DNA of 64,000 nt from Streptomyces sp. QL37 (GTDB lineage: Bacteria; Actinomycetota; Actinomycetes; Streptomycetales; Streptomycetaceae): the NCBI RefSeq assembly GCF_002941025.1, contig NZ_PTJS01000001.1:3658001-3722000 (forward strand). Direction: 5' to 3'. The position numbers and the translations under genes are program-made. Under the pieces are notes generated by a model, which ran no database searches, had not been told where the DNA came from, and worked only from the letters and a program-made list of their open reading frames with translations. Positions 24,769 to 32,753 of the stretch are shown piece after piece (position 1 is the stretch's first letter; each line of letters begins with the position of its first letter).

Positions 24769-25422
24769 TCAGCACCCGCTGCGCAGGTCCTCCAAGGTCG
24801 CCGCCGATCCGGGCAGCTCGGAGCGGGCCGGGGCTTCCAGACCGTCCAGGAACAGCTGCAGATGGCGGTGGGTGAACCGGTCTATGTCCAGGCAGGCGAT
24901 GCCGGGCAACGGCCGGGTGAGCTGGGAGAGGGCGACGAGTACGTCACCGACGGCGATGTCGGTGCGCAGCCTCCCTGCGGACATGGCACGCTCCACGAGC
25001 CCTTGGACGGCCTCTTCGAGGCGTCGGCGCTCGGCGAGCAGTTCGGGATGGGCGGTGTCGAAGCCGCCGGACAGCATCGGGCACAGGGCGCCGATCCGTT
25101 CGTCGGCCGCCGCGTGCACGAAGCGGCTGAGGGCGGCGAAGGGGTCGGACTCGGCCGCGACGGCCTCCTCCACCCGCTCGGTGGTACGGGAGGTGACGGC
25201 GAGGACGACCTCGTGGATCAGGGCCGCCCGGTCGGGGAAGTTCCGGTAGAGCGTGGCGTTGCCGACGCCGGCCCTCCGCGCGACCTCGTCGAGCGGCACA
25301 TCCGGGCCGAACTCGACGAACATCTCGCGGGCGGCCGCCACGATCCGCTCCCGGTTGCGCAGCGCGTCGGCCCGCGGGCGGGACGTACGGCGCTGGGCGG
25401 CGCAGGTGGCGACGGACTTCAC
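24769..25422 (-). CDS. TetR family regulator
   Basis: 217 residues from GTG 25422 with GGAAAGGGAAG upstream. The N-terminal HTH is 'NRERIVAAAREMFVEFG' then 'VPLDEVARRAGVGNATLYRN' (about residues 40-60), followed by 'FPDRAALIHEVV'. The C-terminal ligand domain has the SCO1-like/TetR_C pattern. It precedes the DHA2 exporter gene on the same strand and has nested inverted repeats just upstream of its own start, so autoregulation together with the exporter is likely. Confidence 0.9.
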   Translation of the reverse strand: MKSVATCAAQRRTSRPRADALRNRERIVAAAREMFVEFGPDVPLDEVARRAGVGNATLYRNFPDRAALIHEVVLAVTSRTTERVEEAVAAESDPFAALSRFVHAAADERIGALCPMLSGGFDTAHPELLAERRRLEEAVQGLVERAMSAGRLRTDIAVGDVLVALSQLTRPLPGIACLDIDRFTHRHLQLFLDGLEAPARSELPGSAATLEDLRSGC

Positions 25423-25458
25423 GGCTTCCCTTTCCGGTGTGTGACCGGCCCTCGCGTC

Positions 25459-25522
25459 AACCGGGGACCGTTTCCCCGTTTCGCCGGGGACACAGGTACA
25501 AACGGGGAGAGGATCCCCGGTT
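25459..25522. promoter_or_regulatory. Nested inverted repeats upstream of the TetR gene
   Basis: Outer arms AACCGGGGA (25459-25467) and TCCCCGGTT (25514-25522); inner arms TCCCCGTTT (25473-25481) and AAACGGGGA (25500-25508). All are perfect 9-bp arms, 37-100 bases before the TetR start. Probable TetR operators in the spacer shared with the divergent protease gene. Confidence 0.65.
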
Positions 25523-25676
25523 ATTTCCCACCCCGATGTGACCTGCGCCACATGGACGCCATGGCAGAAACCCTCCATCGGCGCACCCAGCGAGCGGTCC
25601 CCCACGACCCGGCAGAGGCTGATCGCCAGAGCGCAGTCAGGACCGGCCGGCTGCCGCGGACCGAAGGCGACGCCCC

Positions 25677-26954
25677 ATGCAGCAGCCCCGCCACCGGATA
25701 CGCGGATACCGCCGCCCCCTCGCACTCGCCGGAGCGACGGCCCTGGTCATCGCCACGATGGCATCGGCCAGCTCCACCCTCCCCATCGCCGGCCACGCCT
25801 CCGCCGGACCGGCGGCCACCCCTCGGGGCACCGGCCTCGCACCCTGCCGAATACCCACGGCCATGGGAGTGCAGATGTCGGAGGGCATGCCGACGCCACC
25901 CGGCTACGCGCGCTCCACCGGACGGATCAAAGCCCTCAACCTGATGATCGACTTCCCCGACGCCCAGGCGACGGAACCGGCCGAGGACCGGCTCGCGGAA
26001 TTCTTCCCGCAGACCTCCGACTGGTTCCGCACCAGCTCCTACGGCCGGCTGACCTACGTGCCCGAGACACCCGTGAAGGACTGGCTGCGGATGCCGCTGC
26101 CGTTCTCCGAGTACGGCATCGAGCGCGGCTCACCGTACGAGCCGGGCTACCGCGAGATGGTCAAGGACCTGGTGACCGTCGCCGATCCGAAGGTCGACTT
26201 CTCGGCGTACGACCTGGTCAACGTACTGGTCACCCCCAACGCCGGCCCCTCGGCACTGGACACCGTGCTGTCGGTGACCTTCTCCGGCAACGACGACGCC
26301 CCGTTCGCCGACGGCACCCCGCTCGCCAACACGTCCTTCGTCTACAGCCGCCAGGACGACGGCTCGGGCTCGTACGCGGAGACCGGCTACAGGGTGCTGC
26401 CCCACGAGAACGGCCACGTCTTCGGGCTGCCCGACCTCTACACGATGGAGGGCGGCGGCTCCGTGGGGCACTGGGACATCATGTCCGAGGACTGGGGGGC
26501 CAACAACGACCTCCTGGGCTGGCACAAGTGGAAGCTCGGCTGGCTGGCCGACGACCAGGTCAGCTGCGCCGGCCTGCCCGGCACCAGCGAGCACGTCCTC
26601 GGGCCGCTGGCCACGACGGGCGGCCCCAAGCTGGCCTTCGTGCCGGTGAGCGCGGAGTCCGGCTACGCGGTGGAGGTACGGACCGCGGAGGGCAACGACG
26701 AAGCGGTCTGCCGGCCCGGCGTCCTCATCTACAAGGTCAGCTCCGACGTCGACACCGGACAGGGCCCGGTCTCCGTCGAGGACAGCACCGAGGACAGCGG
26801 CGGCTGCACCCGGCGGCCCAATGTCCACGCCGAACTCTCCGACGCCCCGTTCGAACCCGGGGAAACGTTCACCGACCGGGCCGACGGCATACGCATATCC
26901 GTACTGGAGAAGGACTCCGACGGGAACTACCGGGTGCGGATCACCCGCCCCTGA
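25677..26954 (+). CDS. Secreted M6-type zinc metalloprotease
   Basis: 425 residues. N-terminal signal: basic 'RHRIRGYRRP' then 'LALAGATALVIATMASASS', probably cleaved near residue 45. The catalytic motif 'HENGHVFGLPDLY' starts at His243 (HExxHxxGxxD: His243, Glu244, His247, Asp253), as in immune-inhibitor-A/M6 proteases; 'GHWDIMSEDWG' downstream resembles the Met-turn region. 'NLMIDFPD' near residue 85 is the typical start of the M6 domain. No PKD or other accessory domain follows. An extracellular protein by inference. Confidence 0.88.
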   Translation: MQQPRHRIRGYRRPLALAGATALVIATMASASSTLPIAGHASAGPAATPRGTGLAPCRIPTAMGVQMSEGMPTPPGYARSTGRIKALNLMIDFPDAQATEPAEDRLAEFFPQTSDWFRTSSYGRLTYVPETPVKDWLRMPLPFSEYGIERGSPYEPGYREMVKDLVTVADPKVDFSAYDLVNVLVTPNAGPSALDTVLSVTFSGNDDAPFADGTPLANTSFVYSRQDDGSGSYAETGYRVLPHENGHVFGLPDLYTMEGGGSVGHWDIMSEDWGANNDLLGWHKWKLGWLADDQVSCAGLPGTSEHVLGPLATTGGPKLAFVPVSAESGYAVEVRTAEGNDEAVCRPGVLIYKVSSDVDTGQGPVSVEDSTEDSGGCTRRPNVHAELSDAPFEPGETFTDRADGIRISVLEKDSDGNYRVRITRP

Positions 26955-26957
26955 GCC

Positions 26958-28685
26958 CTACGGGCCCTGCTGCGCGTACTCCTGGACCACACCGCGCAGC
27001 TCCCGCTTGAGGATCTTCCCCGTCGCGTTCCGCGGCAGCGGCTCCCTCGTCACCAACACATGGGCGGGGACCTTGAACACCGCCAGGCTCCGGCCCACGT
27101 GCTCCCGCAGCGCGTCCGCCGTGACGGCGGAGCCGGGACGCACCCGGACGACCGCCGCGACCTCCTCCCCCAGCACCGGGTGCGGGACGCCGAGCACCGC
27201 CGCGTCCTCCACGTCGGGATGGTCGTGCAGAGCGGCCTCGACCTCCACGCAGTACACGTTCTCGCCGCCCCGGACCACCATGTCCTTGATCCGGTCCACG
27301 ACGGACACCCGCCCGCCCCGGACGACGGCGAGGTCACCCGTCCGGAACCAGCCCCCGGGAAACGCCTCGGCCGTCGCCGCCTCGTCACGCCAGTAGCCCC
27401 GGACCAGGGACTGGCCGCGCAGCCACAGCTCGCCGGTCTCGCCGTCCGGGAGCGCGTCGCCCGCGGGTCCGGCGATCCGCACCTCGGTGACCGGCGTCGG
27501 GGTGCCGGCGGAATCCGGGTGCGCCCGGTAGGCGGCACCGAAGACGGCCAGCACCCCGCCGCTGGTCTCGGTCAGGCCGTAGCCGTTGCGCGGCTCGATC
27601 CGCTCGCCGTGCCGGGCCGTGAGCCGGGCGACCAGGTCCGGCGGAGCTGCGGCGCCTCCGGTGTTCAGCCCCTTCAGGCTCTCCAGACCGTCACCCGCGC
27701 GGTCCGCCGCCGCCAGCAGCTGGAGCGCGGTGGCCGGGACGCCCGCGTAGTGGGTGACCCCGTGGCGGCGGATCAGCCGCAGGGCCTCCTCCGCGTCCCA
27801 CTTCTCCATCAGGACGAGGGCGCCGCCCGCCGCCATCGCCGCGTACAGGCCGGTGAACGCGGCGACGTGGAAGAACGGGAACGTCATCAGCGTGACCGGC
27901 GCCGGCCCCTGGCCCGGGACCACTCCACGGCTCAGCGCCGAGGCCGCCGCCTGGTAGCGCGGGTTGAGGGCGGCGCCCGCCTGCGCGAGATGGGTGGCCA
28001 CCGCCCCCTTGGGCCGCCCGGTGGTGCCGGAGGTGTAGATGATCGTGGAGTCGTCCTCGGGCCTGATCTCCACCTCGGGGGGTGCGGCGTACGGATCGGG
28101 CTCCGGCAGATCCGCGTAACGCTCGGCCCCGGGCGGCAGCTCCCCCTCGCCGTGGAACACGACGAGGCGCGCCCCGGTCCTCCGGCACCGGTCCGCCACC
28201 TTCGACAGCTGCTCCCCGTCGACCATCAGCACCGCCGGCTCGCAGTCGTCGAGGGCGTAGCCGAACTCCCCCTCGGTCCACCAGGTGTTGAGCGGCACGG
28301 CCACGAGACCGGCGAGCTGCGCGGCCCAGAACGCGATCTGCCACTCGGGGCGATTCCGCATCGCCACCACGGCCCGGCCACCGGGGCGGAGCCCGTACGA
28401 CTCGGTGAGGCGCCGGGCGAGCGAGGAGGCTGCCGCGAAGAACTCACCGTACGAGCAGGTACGTTCGCCCGAGATGAGGAACGGCTGGTCGCCGAAGGCC
28501 CAGGTGGTCTCGACGAACTCCCGCAACGTGCGCGGGCCGTTCGCATAGATGAGGGGCCCGTGCTCGGCGCGCACCACGGCGAACGGCGCCCCGGGGCCGG
28601 TCAGCGACGCCTCGACGCGGGCGAGGGCCTCCGGGTCCGGGGGACTGCTGGGGCCGGGTGAACTGCTGGGTTCGGCGTGCGGCAC
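26958..28685 (-). CDS. Acyl-CoA synthetase (class I adenylate-forming enzyme)
   Basis: 575 residues from GTG 28685 (GAGAGG upstream). It activates a carboxylic acid as acyl-AMP and transfers it to CoA. The P-loop is 'TIIYTSGTTGRPKGA' near residue 222. Further motifs are 'NGYGLTETSGG' (A5) near 372, 'ELWLRGQSLVRGYW' near 425, 'WFRTGDLAVV' (A7) near 450, the hinge 'VDRIKDMVVRGGENVYCVEV' near 465-485, and the catalytic lysine in 'NATGKILKREL' near the C-terminus. The long Ser/Pro N-terminus is unusual. Chain-length preference is not readable. Confidence 0.92.
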   Translation of the reverse strand: MPHAEPSSSPGPSSPPDPEALARVEASLTGPGAPFAVVRAEHGPLIYANGPRTLREFVETTWAFGDQPFLISGERTCSYGEFFAAASSLARRLTESYGLRPGGRAVVAMRNRPEWQIAFWAAQLAGLVAVPLNTWWTEGEFGYALDDCEPAVLMVDGEQLSKVADRCRRTGARLVVFHGEGELPPGAERYADLPEPDPYAAPPEVEIRPEDDSTIIYTSGTTGRPKGAVATHLAQAGAALNPRYQAAASALSRGVVPGQGPAPVTLMTFPFFHVAAFTGLYAAMAAGGALVLMEKWDAEEALRLIRRHGVTHYAGVPATALQLLAAADRAGDGLESLKGLNTGGAAAPPDLVARLTARHGERIEPRNGYGLTETSGGVLAVFGAAYRAHPDSAGTPTPVTEVRIAGPAGDALPDGETGELWLRGQSLVRGYWRDEAATAEAFPGGWFRTGDLAVVRGGRVSVVDRIKDMVVRGGENVYCVEVEAALHDHPDVEDAAVLGVPHPVLGEEVAAVVRVRPGSAVTADALREHVGRSLAVFKVPAHVLVTREPLPRNATGKILKRELRGVVQEYAQQGP

Positions 28686-29142
28686 GGAGGGCCTCTCGAT
28701 GCACTGCGGGCTGGCTCAGCGACCCGGCGACGCTATGCCCGCACCCTGCCCGCGTCAACAGGCCCCTGCCGGAAGCCGGACAGGCTGCGCTCGGCCCGCG
28801 CGATGCAGGGGCGGCGGCCAACGGTCACAGCGCTCGGGAGCAGTCCGCCTGGGCGGCAGGGGTTCGACACGACGGAGGCGACGGCTTCGGGCCGCGGCCG
28901 GTGACCGGGAGGGCGGACGGACGGGCGGGCGGACGGGCGGGCGGACGGGAGGACGGGAGGACAGGAGGACAGGAGGACGGGAGGCGGCACCAAGGCACCC
29001 AGACGCTGCCGGGACGCCCCCATCGCGGAGCGCGCCCACCCGCTACACTGATCCCGGTGCGGGGTCACACCCTCGCACCGCACGGCTCAAAGGAACCGAG
29101 TGCCCGGGCCCACAGGGACCCGACACCCGTTTTCCGGGCCAC
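28686..29142. other. 457-base gap upstream of tRNA-Arg, no convincing gene
   Basis: The gap holds the promoter of the acyl-CoA synthetase gene (left), a GC-rich tandem repeat (28907-28987) and the tRNA promoter region. Open frames here have inconsistent codon bias and change frame through the repeat. Confidence 0.6.
28907..28987. repeat. Degenerate tandem repeat of GGCGGACGG / GGAGGACGG units
   Basis: About 80 bases of alternating G-rich tracts with single A and C, reading GGGCGGAC, GGGCGGGCGGAC, then several GGAGGAC and AGGAGGAC units. The C-poor, G-rich strand could form G-quadruplex-like structures. Not part of a coding frame. Confidence 0.85.
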
Positions 29143-29215
29143 GCCTTCGTAGCTCAGGGGATAGAGCACCGCTCTCCTAAAGCGGGTGTCGCAGGTTCGA
29201 ATCCTGCCGGGGGCA
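29143..29215 (+). tRNA. tRNA-Arg, anticodon CCT
   Basis: 73 nucleotides. Acceptor arms GCCTTCG/CGGGGGC pair with G-T wobbles; the D-arm is GCTC..GAGC; the anticodon stem CCGCT/AGCGG encloses loop CTCCTAA (anticodon CCT, reading AGG); the T-arm is GCAGG-TTCGAAT-CCTGC; the discriminator base is A. CCA is not encoded. AGG is a rare codon in Streptomyces. A terminator follows 6 bases later. Confidence 0.97.
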
Positions 29216-29221
29216 CAGCAC

Positions 29222-29264
29222 AAAGGGCTGGTTCGGAGGGTTGACCCCTTCGAACCGGCCCTTT
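29222..29264 (+). terminator. Strong intrinsic terminator after tRNA-Arg
   Basis: Arms AAAGGGCTGGTTCGGAGG and CCTTCGAACCGGCCCTTT, 18 bp with two mismatches (G-T type), a 7-base loop, ending in TTTCG. Confidence 0.9.
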
Positions 29265-29267
29265 CGC

Positions 29268-29438
29268 ATGATCAGGTCCATGCCATGCAAGTGCCACCGA
29301 TCCCAGCCCCCAGCCGGCCCGTGTCGCACGGCGCGGCCGGTGCTGCGGCCCCTGCCCGGTCAGCTCCTGGCGCGCTCGCCCGGGGCGGGTCCGTTCGAGC
29401 TCTGGGACGGCATCCGTGCCTGGCGGCGGCAGCGGTGA
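29268..29438 (+). CDS. Possible small protein (uncertain)
   Basis: 56 residues directly after the tRNA terminator, Cys/Arg/Pro-rich, with the ending 'GPFELWDGIRAWRRQR'. The last third has the look of a real coding region, but no ribosome-binding site or family is recognisable. It could equally be the 3' relic of a larger gene. The rest of the 412-base gap up to 29627 holds only the probable promoter of the beta-propeller gene. Confidence 0.25.
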   Translation: MIRSMPCKCHRSQPPAGPCRTARPVLRPLPGQLLARSPGAGPFELWDGIRAWRRQR

Positions 29439-29627
29439 ACGAGGCTTCGGGTCCCGCGTATCGAGCAGGGCTGGAATGCGCCATGAGGAGTCTCAACTAT
29501 CGGAAATAACAGGGTGGTTGAGGATCGATAGAGGATCATGAGGGCTTGAAAGCGGCCGCCGTACCCCGGAGGTCGGTCCGCCCTGAGCGCATCGCCACGG
29601 CGATGCCGGATGATGAGGGAAGTCCGA

Positions 29628-30815
29628 GTGAAGCTTCGAAGAACCATCGCCGTCCTGTTCGGTGCGGCACTATCGGTTGTCGCGCTCGTGTCGCCGGTCG
29701 GCGCGCAGTCGGCGCCTGCCGGAGTATCGACCACCTACCAGATCAACGCACGGCACGACGGCAGCCTCGTCGACCCCGCCGTGGGTGCCCCGCCGCTCAG
29801 CCGGAAGTGGTCCCGCGACCTGGGCGGGAAAGTCTCCTACCCCGTCGTGGCCGGCGGGCGCGTCTTCGCCACCGCTGCCTCGCCGAGCGGCTACGGCACC
29901 ACTCTCTACGCCATTGACTCGGCCACTGGCGAGAACGCCTGGGATCCCGTCGACCTCGGTGGCACCTACTGGTGGTCCGCGCTCGCCTACGGGGGCGGCC
30001 GGCTCTACGCCCAGAACTACGACGGAGTGCTGACGGCGTTCAACCCTGCCACCGGGAAGGAGGTCTGGTCCGTCAAGCTGCCTGACCAGTACTCCTTCAC
30101 CTCTCCGCCCACCTTCGCCGGCGGTGTGGTGTACACGGGCGGCGCCGGTTCGGGCGGCACCCTGTACGCGGTGGACGCTGCCACTGGTGCGGTGATCTGG
30201 ACCCAGCCCGTCGCTAACGGGGACAACAGCTCGCCCGCCGTCACGGCCGACGGCGTCTACGTCTCATACGCCTGTGAGCAGACGTACGCCTTCGACCCCA
30301 AGTCGGGCGCCCCGGTCTGGCACCACGAGACGGGCTGCTCCGGCGGCGGGGGCCGCACCCCTGTGATCGCCGACGGCGGTGTCTGGGTTCGCGACGACGC
30401 CGGGACGACTCCCTCGGTCCTCAACACCGCCGACGGGGAGGTCCGCGGCACCTACGAGGCCACCGGCTGGGCACCCGCGCCGGCCTTCGACGGCCGCCAG
30501 GGCTACTTCGTCGATGACGGTGTCCTCCAGGAGCGGCACAGCCGCACGCTGGCCACTCGCTGGAAGTTCGAGGGCGACGGCCAGATCAGCACGGCGCCGA
30601 TCGTCGTCAACGGCTACGTCTACGTCGGCTCCCGGAGCGGTCAGCTGTGGGCGCTCAACGGCGCCACAGGTCAGTCCGTCTGGTCCACCGACGTCGGCGC
30701 GCCGATCGACGAGCCCGACGAGCACAACGTGTCCCAGCCGCTGACCGGTCTCGGTGCGGGCGGTGGGCTCGTGGTGGTGCCGGCCACCGATCTACTGGTC
30801 GCGTACGGGCGGTGA
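29628..30815 (+). CDS. Secreted PQQ-like beta-propeller repeat protein
   Basis: 395 residues from GTG 29628, with GAGGGAAG 8 bases upstream; ATG 29610 is less well placed. A signal peptide 'LRRTIAVLFGAALSVVALV' ends near 'VGAQSAPAG' (cleavage about residue 28). The rest is made of repeated blades with the 'LYAIDSATGENAW', 'LTAFNPATGKEVWSVKLP', 'LYAVDAATGAVIWTQPV' and 'LWALNGATGQSVWSTDV' pattern of PQQ/WD-like propellers (about seven). It has no obvious enzyme residues and may be a binding or scaffold protein outside the cell. Followed by a long hairpin terminator. Confidence 0.9.
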   Translation: MKLRRTIAVLFGAALSVVALVSPVGAQSAPAGVSTTYQINARHDGSLVDPAVGAPPLSRKWSRDLGGKVSYPVVAGGRVFATAASPSGYGTTLYAIDSATGENAWDPVDLGGTYWWSALAYGGGRLYAQNYDGVLTAFNPATGKEVWSVKLPDQYSFTSPPTFAGGVVYTGGAGSGGTLYAVDAATGAVIWTQPVANGDNSSPAVTADGVYVSYACEQTYAFDPKSGAPVWHHETGCSGGGGRTPVIADGGVWVRDDAGTTPSVLNTADGEVRGTYEATGWAPAPAFDGRQGYFVDDGVLQERHSRTLATRWKFEGDGQISTAPIVVNGYVYVGSRSGQLWALNGATGQSVWSTDVGAPIDEPDEHNVSQPLTGLGAGGGLVVVPATDLLVAYGR

Positions 30816-30820
30816 GCAGT

Positions 30821-30854
30821 GGGGGGTGGTGGCCGGTCCCGGCCGCCACCCCCC
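30821..30854 (+). terminator. Terminator after the beta-propeller gene
   Basis: GGGGGGTGGTGGCCGG and CCGGCCGCCACCCCCC, 16-bp arms with one mismatch and minimal loop, 6 bases after the stop codon. Confidence 0.85.
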
Positions 30855-31054
30855 CCTGGCCCGGCAACACCCCGTCCCGGCAACCGTCGGTCGGACGGTG
30901 ACCTGGGCGTGACTACCGGTCGGCCCTGCGTGTCATCCGTCCCTCACGGCCAGGGACCCCGGTCAGGGGCCCCGGCCGGGGATGTCGAACCGGACGGGGC
31001 CGGCGAGCGAAATCCGGTGGGCCGCGCCTCCCCCGCTGCGGCAGGATCCTGCCC

Positions 31055-31804
31055 ATGACCCTCGTACTCCCGCCCCGTCTCACCGCGTCCGCCCGGGCCC
31101 TCCGCGACAGTGCCCGGCGGCGGGGGCTGCGCACCGTGCGGCTGCCGGACCACGAGGTGCCCGAGGGGCTGCGCGGCGGGAGCGCGTATCTGCACGCCGG
31201 TCCCTCCTTCGCCGACGTCGTGGCCCCCGCGCTGGGGGTCGCACCGCTCGAAGCTCCCGCCGACTGGCTGGCCCGGCTGCCCGCCGCGTTCGTCCGGCGC
31301 GAGATCCGTGCCGTGCCCATCCGTGAGGCGTACGGGCTTCGCCGCCCGGTCTTCGTCAAGTCGCCGAACGACAAGGGCATCCCGGCGCTGGTCTACGCGG
31401 ACGGCTCCCGGCTGCCGGGGCCGGACGCGGTCGATCCGGAGACGATGGTGCTGGTGAGCGATGTCGTCGCGTTCGACGCGGAGTACCGGCTGTATCTGCT
31501 CGACGGGCTGGTACACACCGGGAGCCGGTACGCCACGTCGGGACGGCCGCACCTGGCTCCGCTGTCCGCAGCGGCCCACGCGTTCGGGACGGAACTGCTC
31601 GCCGCGGCGGGGCACACCCTGCCGTCCGCGATCGTCGTCGACGTCGGAGTCACCGCCGAGGGCCACTGGGCGGTCGTCGAGGCCAACGCCGCCTGGGCCA
31701 GCGGATGCTACGCCTCCGATCCGGACCGTGCGCTGGACGTGGTGCTCAGGGCCGCCGGTCCTGCCGCGCGCCTGGCGGAACGGGACAGCCCGTTCGTCCG
31801 GTGA
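31055..31804 (+). CDS. ATP-grasp domain protein (DUF4343-like)
   Basis: 249 residues. The second half carries an ATP-grasp layout: 'RRPVFVKSPNDKGIPALVY' (nucleotide-binding lysine near residue 94), 'MVLVSDVVAFDAEYRLYLLD' (linker acidic residues near 131-150), and 'GHWAVVEANAAWASGCYASD' near 210 (metal-binding Glu/Asn). Such proteins ligate carboxylates to amines in natural-product or cofactor pathways; no partner gene is next to it. The N-terminal 80 residues have no recognisable domain. Its stop is 6 bases from the convergent next gene. Confidence 0.82.
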   Translation: MTLVLPPRLTASARALRDSARRRGLRTVRLPDHEVPEGLRGGSAYLHAGPSFADVVAPALGVAPLEAPADWLARLPAAFVRREIRAVPIREAYGLRRPVFVKSPNDKGIPALVYADGSRLPGPDAVDPETMVLVSDVVAFDAEYRLYLLDGLVHTGSRYATSGRPHLAPLSAAAHAFGTELLAAAGHTLPSAIVVDVGVTAEGHWAVVEANAAWASGCYASDPDRALDVVLRAAGPAARLAERDSPFVR

Positions 31805-31810
31805 ACCGCG

Positions 31811-32704
31811 TCAGCGGCAGGAGGCCTTCAGCTGCGCCGCCGCGTGGTGTGCTCCCACCCGCTCGGCGTCGCCCCAGTCCCGGCCCCGGTCGACCATCCG
31901 CACCGCGAAGGTGTCCCCCTTGACCGGATAGCTCCGTACGTCGACGGCGGTGCCCCGGTGCTCCGGCTGGTGCACGGCGAAGCCCGTATAGGCCGAGTCC
32001 GTGTCGCGCGGGTCGGACAGGACCCGGTAGACGGTCGGATCGCCGGCCACGTCCCGGTCGCGGACGCTGCTCGGGACGAAGACCGTCAGGGCGCACTCAC
32101 GGAAACCGTCGCCGAGGTGCCAGGACCAGACGGCGCTGCTCCCCCGGTCCTGGCCCGGGCTTCCCGACATCGGGACGGCGCTGAACCGGCCGTCGCACGG
32201 ACCGCCCGCGAAGCCGCCCGACTCGACGGTGTACCAGCCCGCGTCACCGCTCTCGAAGCGCCCGTGCTCCGCGTAGCCGCCCGTGGTGCAGCCGGGCCCG
32301 GCCCAGGCCGTGTAGCGGTAGCGGCCCGCGGCGGCGGAGGGCTCCGGTACGCCGTCACCGGGCGGCCCGGTGTCCCCGGGCCCGATCGGCCCGATCCGGG
32401 TCGGGGCGCCGCCGCCGATCGGTGCGGGTACGGCGCCGGCCCGGCCGGCCGTCTCCGGGCGCGCGCCTCCGGCACCCGTCGCGATCAGCGACACCGCGGT
32501 CGCCAGACCGCCCGCGGCCACGACGGCTCCCGCCACGAGCAGCACCTTCCGGCGCCGGGGCAGCGTGGAGAACCGGCCCGTCAGCGTCTCCCGGGCGATC
32601 CAGGAACCGCTGCCGCGAGGCGAGCGCTCCACGGAACCGCACCGGGGGCAGACCATGCCCGGCAGCGGGCCGATGTGGTCGCCGCCGCGATGTTGGCACC
32701 TCAT
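31811..32704 (-). CDS. Membrane-anchored hypothetical protein (adhesin-annotated family)
   Basis: 297 residues. A short cytoplasmic part includes 'MVCPRCGS' with a single CxxC pair; the second half of the expected zinc ribbon reads 'MRCQHRGGD', so the site may be incomplete. One membrane helix lies at about residues 53-72 ('VLLVAGAVVAAGGLATAVSL'). The rest is extracellular: a Gly/Pro linker and a domain with four cysteines ('PGCTTGGY', 'GGPCDGRF', 'FRECALTVFVP', 'KASCR'). Similar Streptomyces proteins are labelled adhesins without evidence. The start could also be at 32653. Confidence 0.65.
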   Translation of the reverse strand: MRCQHRGGDHIGPLPGMVCPRCGSVERSPRGSGSWIARETLTGRFSTLPRRRKVLLVAGAVVAAGGLATAVSLIATGAGGARPETAGRAGAVPAPIGGGAPTRIGPIGPGDTGPPGDGVPEPSAAAGRYRYTAWAGPGCTTGGYAEHGRFESGDAGWYTVESGGFAGGPCDGRFSAVPMSGSPGQDRGSSAVWSWHLGDGFRECALTVFVPSSVRDRDVAGDPTVYRVLSDPRDTDSAYTGFAVHQPEHRGTAVDVRSYPVKGDTFAVRMVDRGRDWGDAERVGAHHAAAQLKASCR

Positions 32705-32753
32705 GGCAGCACACCATGCCAGTGCGGCGGGCCCGGAGGGAGAGTCCCCGCGC

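Noticed and set aside
28907..28987. CRISPR-like array
   Set aside because: Units are 6-12 bases without spacers of constant length, and no cas genes are near.
29143..29264. Attachment site of an integrated element at tRNA-Arg
   Set aside because: Such genes are often used by integrases, but there is no integrase gene nearby and I found no second copy of the tRNA 3' end in the window.
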